DNA of 6,260 nt from Dehalococcoidia bacterium (GTDB lineage: Bacteria; Chloroflexota; Dehalococcoidia; Dehalococcoidales; RBG-16-60-22), in assembly GCA_004375725.1 (NCBI GenBank), contig SOKS01000032.1:1-6260 (forward strand). The letters are read 5' to 3'. This document shows positions 1-5,370 of this stretch, one piece after another. The position numbers and the translations under genes are program-made. The notes under the pieces were generated by a model, which had not been told where the DNA came from, did no database searches, and saw nothing but the letters and a program-made list of their open reading frames with translations. Position 1 is the stretch's first letter. Each line of letters starts with the position of its first letter.

Positions 1-1280
1 ATCGACTCGCTGGAGTCGATGCCCGCCTTCATACGGCAGATATCAATCTGCTCATCAACCGTGTCCACGCCCTCAAGGTCGGGCAGCAGCAGGCCACGGC
101 GGAAACCGCACTCGACGATGACCCCGTACTTTCTGGGGTCAAGCGCTTTTTTGTCCTTGACCGGCTTTGGCTTGGTGAGCACGTCCACGCTGTACTCAAG
201 GTGCTCCAGTTCCTCGGGGGCGACCGGTGGGAAGCGGGGGTCGCGGGTGGCGGAGCTGATGGCGTTTGAGATGATTTCCTCGGCGACGTTCTTTCTGGTG
301 GGCTCAAAAGTGCCGATGCAGCCCCTCAGCTCGCCGAATTTGTGCAGGGACACGAAGACGCCCGCTTCCTGCTTCATCTCCGGGGTCGGTTCTTCGGGCG
401 GGGAAATTACCTTGCCCTCAGTAACATAGGTCTCAACGGTGTCCCTGGCCAGCTGTACCAGAGGGTGCATGACAGCGGCTTTGATGATAATGCCCGCATA
501 GCCGACCACCGCCGAATAATCGCCGGACGTATCACCGCTGGTCTGGTACTTTACCAGCTCGGCGGAGGTGGCGCCCAGTTCCCTGGCTGCGGAAATCAGA
601 CTGGCGACGGGCGCAGCGCCGCACATTGATATGTTGTGCTCCTCAACCCGCCGGAAAAGTTCGTCCTCGTCAAGGCGTAATATGGCGTCTATCGCCTGCC
701 GGTCCTTCCGGGCGGCAACATCGTGCGGCTCGTAGTGGGTCATATCGCTGCTGGCCATTATCACTGCTTCCCGTCCGGTATCTTTAATGGCCCTGGCCAT
801 CTCCCTGCCGATTTCCTGGTAAACGTCAAGGCTGGCAAAGGATAGCGTTATGGGCACGATTCTGATGTCCGGCTTGAAATACTGCAGAAATGGAAGCTGG
901 ACTTCGATGGCATGTTCAAACATATGGGCGGCATCATCCTCCTGGAGGTGGCGGGTGATACCGAGCAAATGCTTGGCCAGCTCAGCATCGATCTCCACAT
1001 CGCCGAATGGTGTCTGCCATTTCCCCTGCGACATGATGCTCAGGGGCTTGCCCTTTCCCGTGTGGTTCGGCCCGAGGATGATGAAGGTATCTTTGAATTT
1101 GACTCTGGAGATGACCGCCCCGGCCACCGACCCGGAATAAACGTATCCGGCGTGGGGGGAGACCAGGCCGATTACGTCCTGTTTCTCCGCCTCCTTGTCC
1201 ACCATCTTCTCTATCATCGCCCTGAGCTGGGAAGCTGAAGCAGGGTAAAACTGTCCGGCGACCACTGGCTGCCTGCTCAT
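1..1280 (-). CDS. amrB: MEMO-AMMECR1 fusion protein (AmmeMemoRadiSam system proteins B and A in one chain), 3' end cut by the window
   Basis: I translated this frame by hand from the ATG at 1280; it stays open for 426 codons to the left edge, with no stop or frameshift. Residues about 1-268 are a MEMO domain: SPHAGYVYSG (His43), LGPNHTG (His73), the FEHAIEVQLPF block (121-131), SSDMTHY (177-183) and MCGAAP (Cys220). His43, His73 and Cys220 match in order and approximate spacing the metal-site His, His and Cys of human MEMO1. After a short Pro/Glu-rich linker, residues about 270-426 are an AMMECR1 domain with the signature LRGCIGT (318-324), DPRFPPV (347-353), a GLLLPDLEG block and a final KAGI segment. 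Only some tens of residues should be missing at the C-terminus. No signal peptide or membrane segment is seen, so it is probably cytoplasmic. The start is fixed by AAGGAG 7 nt upstream. It lies 15 nt after the radical SAM gene, so the two are surely co-transcribed. Bacterial MEMO and AMMECR1 proteins are known partners of this radical SAM family, but their reaction is not established to my knowledge. The symbol amrB covers the MEMO half; the AMMECR1 half would be amrA. Confidence 0.93.
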   Translation of the reverse strand, partial: MSRQPVVAGQFYPASASQLRAMIEKMVDKEAEKQDVIGLVSPHAGYVYSGSVAGAVISRVKFKDTFIILGPNHTGKGKPLSIMSQGKWQTPFGDVEIDAELAKHLLGITRHLQEDDAAHMFEHAIEVQLPFLQYFKPDIRIVPITLSFASLDVYQEIGREMARAIKDTGREAVIMASSDMTHYEPHDVAARKDRQAIDAILRLDEDELFRRVEEHNISMCGAAPVASLISAARELGATSAELVKYQTSGDTSGDYSAVVGYAGIIIKAAVMHPLVQLARDTVETYVTEGKVISPPEEPTPEMKQEAGVFVSLHKFGELRGCIGTFEPTRKNVAEEIISNAISSATRDPRFPPVAPEELEHLEYSVDVLTKPKPVKDKKALDPRKYGVIVECGFRRGLLLPDLEGVDTVDEQIDICRMKAGIDSSES

Positions 1281-1287
1281 TTTACTT

Positions 1288-1293
1288 CTCCTT
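1288..1293 (-). promoter_or_regulatory. Ribosome binding site of the MEMO-AMMECR1 gene
   Basis: On the minus strand AAGGAG lies 7 nt before the ATG at 1280, inside the 15-nt gap after the TAA stop of the radical SAM gene. It is a near-perfect Shine-Dalgarno sequence. It decides the start and implies independent, strong initiation on the shared transcript. Confidence 0.8.
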
Positions 1294-1295
1294 GA

Positions 1296-2312
1296 TTACG
1301 TTCTGAAATTGAGTTCCGCACCGCAGAATCGACATCTGGAGCCCTCCAGCCCCAGGGTTTCAGCATCGTAGCCCAGCCTCTGCACCACGAGCTTACCGCA
1401 GGAGTAGCAGACCGTGTTTTCGCTCTGGTGGCCGGGAACATTTCCCGCGTAGATGAATTTTAAACCAGCCTTTCGACCGATGTCATAAGCGTGTTCAATG
1501 GTGGCGATGGGCGTGGCGGGCAGGTGCATCAGGTGGTGGTGGGGGTAGAACCGGGTAACATGCCAGGGCGTCAGTTCTCCCAGCTCGTCCTTTATCCAGC
1601 GGGCAATGCCCTCGAGGTGTGTGTCATCGTCATTCATCGTCGGGATAATGTTGGTAATCACCTCAATATGCATCTGCCACTTTTCCTTGGCCCTCTTGGC
1701 CACCTCGAGAATGCCCCGCCAGTTGGCTATCCTGGCCAGGTCACGGTAGAAGGTGTCGGTGAAACCCTTGATATCAACCCGCCAGGCGTCCAGATAGGGG
1801 CCGATGGTGTCCAGCGCCTCCGGAGTAATGTAGCCGTTGGTCACGTATACCGTATACAGGCCGTTTTCTTTGGCCAGCCTGGCGGAGTCAAACGTGTATT
1901 CAAACCAGACGGTCGGCTCGTTGTAGGTCCAGGCAATGCCCTGGCAATGGTGTTGCCTGGCGAGGTCGATGGCCGTCTGGGGGGGAATATCCTGAGAGCG
2001 GCGCCACGGTTCATTATCCGGCGGGCAGGAAATTTCCCAGTTCTGGCAGTGCTGACAGTGAAAGTTGCATCCCCACCCCCCGATGGAGAAGGCGAGCGAG
2101 CCGGGGTAGAAATGAAAAAGGGGCTTCTTCTCTATCGGGTCGGCCGCCACCGATGACGCCTGGGCGTAGTTCAGGTTATATAAAACGCCGTTGCGATTCT
2201 GGTACATGCGGCAGACGCCGGACTTGTCTGGATTTATGGTGCAACGCCACTGGCAGGTATTGCATTGTACCCTGGAATCGGGCAGCTTTTGGTAGAGCAT
2301 TGCCTCGGGCAT
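1296..2312 (-). CDS. amrS: AmmeMemoRadiSam system radical SAM enzyme
   Basis: This 338-residue protein belongs to the radical SAM superfamily, near the pyruvate formate-lyase activase-like branch. The radical SAM motif CxxxCxxC is Cys82, Cys86 and Cys89 in GWGCNFHCQHCQNWE, which would bind a [4Fe-4S] cluster and S-adenosylmethionine. Further blocks typical of the family are AWTYNEPTVWFEY (127-139), YVTNGYI (156-162), WRVDIKGF (177-184), TPWHVTRFYP (248-257) and YAGNVPG (288-294). Two extra cysteine sets flank the barrel: Cys17, Cys20, Cys24 and Cys34 at the N-terminus, and Cys302, Cys305, Cys327 and Cys330 at the C-terminus, the latter looking like a zinc ribbon. The adjacent MEMO-AMMECR1 gene confirms the family. 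Substrate and product are not known to me. ATG 2312 is chosen because GAGG stands 8 nt upstream; the in-frame ATG at 2300 has only a 2-nt gap to its nearest GAGG. It is the first gene of the leftward operon, with its own promoter just upstream. Confidence 0.95.
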   Translation of the reverse strand: MPEAMLYQKLPDSRVQCNTCQWRCTINPDKSGVCRMYQNRNGVLYNLNYAQASSVAADPIEKKPLFHFYPGSLAFSIGGWGCNFHCQHCQNWEISCPPDNEPWRRSQDIPPQTAIDLARQHHCQGIAWTYNEPTVWFEYTFDSARLAKENGLYTVYVTNGYITPEALDTIGPYLDAWRVDIKGFTDTFYRDLARIANWRGILEVAKRAKEKWQMHIEVITNIIPTMNDDDTHLEGIARWIKDELGELTPWHVTRFYPHHHLMHLPATPIATIEHAYDIGRKAGLKFIYAGNVPGHQSENTVCYSCGKLVVQRLGYDAETLGLEGSRCRFCGAELNFRT

Positions 2313-2320
2313 GGCTCATG

Positions 2321-2324
2321 CCTC
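2321..2324 (-). promoter_or_regulatory. Ribosome binding site of the radical SAM gene
   Basis: GAGG on the minus strand with an 8-nt spacer to the ATG at 2312. It supports this start over the next in-frame ATG at 2300. Confidence 0.6.
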
Positions 2325-2341
2325 ATTCATTACTTAATCTC

Positions 2342-2365
2342 ATTATATCACTCAAACAACGTCAA
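2342..2365 (-). promoter_or_regulatory. Promoter of the leftward AmmeMemoRadiSam operon (extended -10)
   Basis: Read on the minus strand, TGATATAAT occupies 2350-2342, a perfect consensus -10 hexamer with the TGn extension. Transcription would start near 2335, leaving a leader of about 22 nt that includes the GAGG ribosome site. A TTGACG hexamer lies upstream at 2365-2360, but only 12 nt separates it from the -10. That is too short for normal sigma-70 spacing, so the extended -10 probably carries the activity. This is inferred from sequence match alone. Confidence 0.55.
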
Positions 2366-2413
2366 ATATAGACTTTGAGAATACAGCCTAAAAGTGTTGC
2401 CACAGCTTTTCCC

Positions 2414-2442
2414 TTTACGAAAGCGGGATAAGGAATTATAAT
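2414..2442 (+). promoter_or_regulatory. Promoter of the BioD-like/DRTGG gene
   Basis: TTTACG (2414-2419) and TATAAT (2437-2442) are separated by exactly 17 nt, the ideal housekeeping-sigma spacing, with a perfect -10. Transcription would begin near 2449, giving a leader of about 40 nt before the ATG at 2490. Its -10 is about 90 nt from the leftward -10, so the two promoters are divergent and could share a regulator, but I see no clear operator. Confidence 0.6.
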
Positions 2443-2489
2443 GAAAAGGCACGTTCCGTTTATGAACGAAGTATCTGGAGGCACGCTAA

Positions 2490-3515
2490 ATGGTTGCTTT
2501 ATTTGTAGTTTCAGTGCAGGTGGCATCTGGTAAAACCACCGTTGCCACGGGCCTTGGCCGGCAGTTGCTGGGTGAAGGTAAGAAGGTCGGTTTCCTCAGG
2601 CCAACGGTGGGAGGAAAGCCATCGGCAAGCCTGACAGGTGACGCCGTGTTTGTGAAGCAAGCGCTGGGTTTAGCAGAGGACGTCAAATTAATAAATCCGT
2701 CACTTGATGGCGGGAAGACCCTGGCGGATAGGGCCAGGGAGGCTTACATTGAAGTTTCCCAGAACAAAGACGTGGTAATTGTTGAGGGGTACTGCGGGCC
2801 AACGCCGGAAGACGGTGACAGTAAAAACGCGTACGAAATTGCCCGGGCCTTAAAAGCCAGAGTAATCATTGTGGAGAACTATGCCGGCGGGCAATCGGCA
2901 CCGCAGTACATGGATAGCTATCTTGGCTTCGGTGATAATTTGCTTGGTTTCATCCTGAACAAGGTGCCGAAGCAGGCACTGAAGCGCACCTGCGAAGAGC
3001 TCACCTCCAGGTTCACCGGGTCAGAAATGCGCATTCTCGGTGTCCTGCCCGAGGAGAGGGCACTGGTTTCTTTTACCGTGGGCGAACTGGCGGAGCAAAT
3101 AAACGGAGAGATGCTCAACAACGCGGAGAAATCGGTGGCGCTGGTGGAAAATGTCATGGCCGGGGCCATGTGCGTTGATTCCGGGCTGGACTACTTCGGC
3201 CGTAAAAACAACAAGGCGGTCGTGGTCAGAAACGACCGACCGGACATGCAGATGGCGGCGCTGGAAACCTCGATGAGGTGTCTCGTTATCAGTGGCGGCG
3301 GGGAGCCGATTGACTACGTCCGCTTCAAGGCGGATGAGAAAGGCGTTCCTATAATCACGACCCGGAATGATGCGGACACGGTCATCAGGCATATCGAGGA
3401 TTTGCTGGATGGCACCAGGTTTCATCAGGAGAAAAAATTGACCAGGCTGGCCGAAATCCTGAAATCGAACCTCGACTTTCAGGCAATCCATAAAGGACTG
3501 GGCCTGTCTACTTGA
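2490..3515 (+). CDS. BioD-like P-loop / DRTGG domain protein (phosphotransacetylase N-terminal-domain family, no catalytic domain)
   Basis: This 341-residue protein has two domains. Residues 1 to about 200 are a dethiobiotin-synthetase-like P-loop domain. The modified Walker A is SVQVASGKTT (8-17), in which Ser8 holds the place of the first glycine of the BioD-type GxxxxxGKT loop. A VVIVEG strand (95-100) and the FILNKVP segment (154-160) follow. Residues about 205-310 are a DRTGG domain: NDRPDMQMAALE (248-259, Asp249-Arg250), then CLVISGGGEP (264-273) and GVPIITT (285-291). The same pair forms the N-terminal regulatory part of long phosphate acetyltransferases such as E. coli Pta. Here the chain ends without the catalytic acetyltransferase domain, so it should not be annotated as an active Pta. 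A nucleotide-dependent sensor or regulatory role is inference. The start is fixed by GGAGG with an 8-nt spacer. It has its own promoter, and no strong terminator separates it from purM 115 nt downstream. Confidence 0.85.
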   Translation: MVALFVVSVQVASGKTTVATGLGRQLLGEGKKVGFLRPTVGGKPSASLTGDAVFVKQALGLAEDVKLINPSLDGGKTLADRAREAYIEVSQNKDVVIVEGYCGPTPEDGDSKNAYEIARALKARVIIVENYAGGQSAPQYMDSYLGFGDNLLGFILNKVPKQALKRTCEELTSRFTGSEMRILGVLPEERALVSFTVGELAEQINGEMLNNAEKSVALVENVMAGAMCVDSGLDYFGRKNNKAVVVRNDRPDMQMAALETSMRCLVISGGGEPIDYVRFKADEKGVPIITTRNDADTVIRHIEDLLDGTRFHQEKKLTRLAEILKSNLDFQAIHKGLGLST

Positions 3516-3630
3516 TTTTTTATCAAATAGCAATTGAGTTATTAATACAAAGCTGTTTTCCCGGTAATTTATTCAGGGGCTGAGACATCAGTATAGTTAT
3601 TACGCTGAATTAGGGGATAAGGTATCTTCT
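3516..3630 (+). promoter_or_regulatory. Leader region before purM, with a weak promoter candidate
   Basis: This AT-rich 115-nt gap separates the DRTGG gene from purM. A possible -10 is TATAGT (3592-3597), but only poor -35 matches stand 17-18 nt upstream. AAGG at 3619-3622, 8 nt before the ATG, is the purM ribosome site. Two weak inverted repeats are present: TTGAT/ATCAA around a T5 loop at 3512-3526, overlapping the upstream stop codon, and ATTCAG/CTGAAT at 3571-3576 and 3605-3610. Neither is a convincing terminator, and I found no recognisable riboswitch. purM may be read from here or by read-through from upstream. Confidence 0.3.
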
Positions 3631-4647
3631 ATGGACAGTAAAGCAGCCAGGCATACCTATGCCGCCGCTGGTGTCAGCATTGACGTCGCGGCGAAAGCCA
3701 AGGCGCTGATTGGGAAACAGGCAAAGACTACCCACCGCCCCGAGGTTTTGGGCGGCGTCGGCTTCTTCGGCGGACTTTTTGAGCTTAAAGGGTATAAGCA
3801 GCCGGTTCTCGTCTCCAGTGTGGACGGCGTCGGCACCAAGTTGAAGGTAGCCGTGGCTCTGGGCAAGCATGATACCATCGGCATTGACCTGGTCAATCAC
3901 TGCGTGAACGACATTTTTGCCTGCGGGGCGGAGCCACTGTTCTTTCTCGATTACATTGCCATGGGCAAGCTCATGCCGGAGCCGGTGGCAGCGATTGCCA
4001 CGGGGCTGGCGCAGGCCTGCCGGGAGGTCGGCTGCGCCCTTATCGGTGGGGAGACTGCCGAGATGCCCGGAATTTATTCCGGCCAGGATTACGACCTGGT
4101 CGGTTTCATCATCGGGGTGGTGGAGAAAGAAAAAATAATCAGGGGAAAAACCATTGAGGCCGGCGATGCCGTCGTTGGCCTGCCCTCAAGCGGACTGCAT
4201 ACCAATGGCTACTCGCTGGTACGCAAAATTTTCGGTCTCGACCAGCTGGACAAGCATTATCCGGAACTGGGGCGGACGCTGGGGGAAGAACTCCTAGAGC
4301 CGCACCGCTGCTACTACAATCAGCTGAAACCTCTGCTATCTTCGGTCAGGGGAATGGCGCACATTACCGGCGGCGGCCTGGTAGATAATGTCCCCCGGGT
4401 GCTGCCGGACGGACTCGCCGTACACCTGGACAAAAAATCATGGACAGTCCCGCCGATATTCAAACTGATTCAGGACAGGGGAAATGTTGACCCGGATGAG
4501 ATGTTCCGGGTATTCAATATGGGCATCGGCATGGCAATTATCTGCACACCGGATAATGTTTCCGGGCTTACGGGGCAGTTATCCGGCGCCAGGGTGATTG
4601 GTGAGGTGGTGCGGCCGGTGGGGGACAAAAAAGTGATTATAGAGTGA
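3631..4647 (+). CDS. purM: Phosphoribosylformylglycinamidine cyclo-ligase (AIR synthase)
   Basis: PurM converts formylglycinamidine ribonucleotide and ATP into aminoimidazole ribonucleotide, ADP and phosphate, the fifth step of IMP synthesis, in the cytoplasm, usually as a homodimer. The 338 residues match the normal family length (about 345 in E. coli). Family motifs are all present in order: SSVDGVGTK (62-70), GIDLVNHCVNDI (84-95), GGETAEMPG (139-147), GLPSSGLHTNGYSL (183-196), HITGGGLVDNVPRVLP (244-259) and FNMGIGM (295-301). The first half is the AIRS N-terminal domain with the glycine-rich nucleotide site; the second is the AIRS C-terminal domain. The ATG at 3631 is preceded by AAGG with an 8-nt spacer. 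Its TGA stop overlaps the GTG of the next gene. In many bacteria purN follows purM; here an alkylation-repair gene does. The gene looks intact. Confidence 0.97.
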   Translation: MDSKAARHTYAAAGVSIDVAAKAKALIGKQAKTTHRPEVLGGVGFFGGLFELKGYKQPVLVSSVDGVGTKLKVAVALGKHDTIGIDLVNHCVNDIFACGAEPLFFLDYIAMGKLMPEPVAAIATGLAQACREVGCALIGGETAEMPGIYSGQDYDLVGFIIGVVEKEKIIRGKTIEAGDAVVGLPSSGLHTNGYSLVRKIFGLDQLDKHYPELGRTLGEELLEPHRCYYNQLKPLLSSVRGMAHITGGGLVDNVPRVLPDGLAVHLDKKSWTVPPIFKLIQDRGNVDPDEMFRVFNMGIGMAIICTPDNVSGLTGQLSGARVIGEVVRPVGDKKVIIE

Positions 4648-5348
4648 TAAAGGCAATGGGCACCGCGCAGGCTGAGGAGATAATCGCCGGGATAAAGTCA
4701 CTCGCCAATCCTAAAAATGTGGCGGGAATGGCGCGGTTTGGCATCAACCCGACAAACACCTACGGGGTATCCATCCCGGTTTTAAGGAAGATGGCCAGGG
4801 AGATAGGCAAAAACCATGAACTGGCGCTGGAGCTCTGGGAGACCGGCATTCATGAGGCGAGGATGCTCGCCTGCTTCATTGACCGGCCCGATATGATTAC
4901 CGGGGAACAGATGGAAAGCTGGGTAAAGGATTTTGATTCCTGGGACGTCTGCGACCAGTGCTGCGGCAACCTTTTTGACCGCACCCGGTTCGCTCATAAA
5001 AAGGCGGTGGAGTGGTGTGGACGGGAGGAGGAATTTGTCAGACGGGCCGGGTTTGTCCTGATGGCCTGCCTGGCGGTGCACGATAAGAAGGCGGGCGACC
5101 AGGCATTCATTGAGTTTCTGCCATTGATAAAGACGCATTCCAGGGACGAACGCAACTATGTGAAAAAGGCGGTCAACTGGGCACTGAGGCAGATTGGCAA
5201 GAGAAACAGGAATCTGAATAATGCGGCGATAAAAACCGCCGAGGAGATAAAACAGCTGGATTCAAAAAGCGCCCGCTGGATTGCCAGCGATGCCCTTCGG
5301 GAACTGGCCGGTGACGCGGTGCAAAAGAAGTTGGCCGGAGTGAAATAA
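4644..5348 (+). CDS. AlkD-like DNA alkylation repair protein (HEAT-repeat DNA glycosylase family)
   Basis: This 234-residue, mainly helical protein fits the DNA alkylation repair family typified by Bacillus cereus AlkD, whose HEAT-like repeats excise positively charged N3- and N7-alkylated purines from DNA. Segments seen: NTYGVSIPVLRKMARE (38-53), a HEARMLA block (70-76), the active-site-like FDSWDVCDQCCGNLFD (97-112), FVRRAGFVLMACLA (131-144), and NYVKKAVNWALRQIGK (171-186). Trp100, Asp104 and Trp179 line up in spacing with the AlkD residues Trp109, Asp113 and Trp187, so activity is plausible. Length is close to AlkD. The likely start is GTG 4644, which overlaps the purM stop by four bases (GTGA), so translation is probably coupled to purM. 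The in-frame ATG at 4656 is an alternative but its AAAGG sits only 2 nt away. Neither start has a good ribosome site, which fits re-initiation. I do not assign a symbol because alkD-family paralogues of unproven activity are common. Confidence 0.87.
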   Translation: MIKAMGTAQAEEIIAGIKSLANPKNVAGMARFGINPTNTYGVSIPVLRKMAREIGKNHELALELWETGIHEARMLACFIDRPDMITGEQMESWVKDFDSWDVCDQCCGNLFDRTRFAHKKAVEWCGREEEFVRRAGFVLMACLAVHDKKAGDQAFIEFLPLIKTHSRDERNYVKKAVNWALRQIGKRNRNLNNAAIKTAEEIKQLDSKSARWIASDALRELAGDAVQKKLAGVK

Positions 5349-5370
5349 GAAATAGACCGGAGGTTTCTTA

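Noticed and set aside
19..429. Open frames on the plus strand near the left edge, including 342-629 and 850-1238
   Set aside because: The minus strand here encodes a continuous MEMO-AMMECR1 protein with strong motifs, so the plus-strand frames are shadows.
1491..2156. Long open frame (221 codons) on the plus strand opposite the radical SAM gene
   Set aside because: It lies entirely antisense to a gene with clear family motifs, and its protein has no recognisable domain; it is a shadow produced by GC-rich codon use.
3512..3526. TTGAT-T5-ATCAA inverted repeat at the end of the DRTGG gene as a terminator
   Set aside because: The stem is only 5 bp and AT-rich, the T run is in the loop rather than after the stem, and it overlaps the stop codon; it would not be a stable intrinsic terminator.
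3021..3533. Open frame of 170 codons on the minus strand
   Set aside because: It is antisense to the DRTGG gene across its conserved DRTGG blocks; a shadow.
3576..3586. GGGGCTGAGA element before purM, reminiscent of the thiamine (TPP) riboswitch core
   Set aside because: The remaining conserved TPP riboswitch segments (the ACCTGAT region and the GGnTAATnCC part) are absent, so the match is too short to count.
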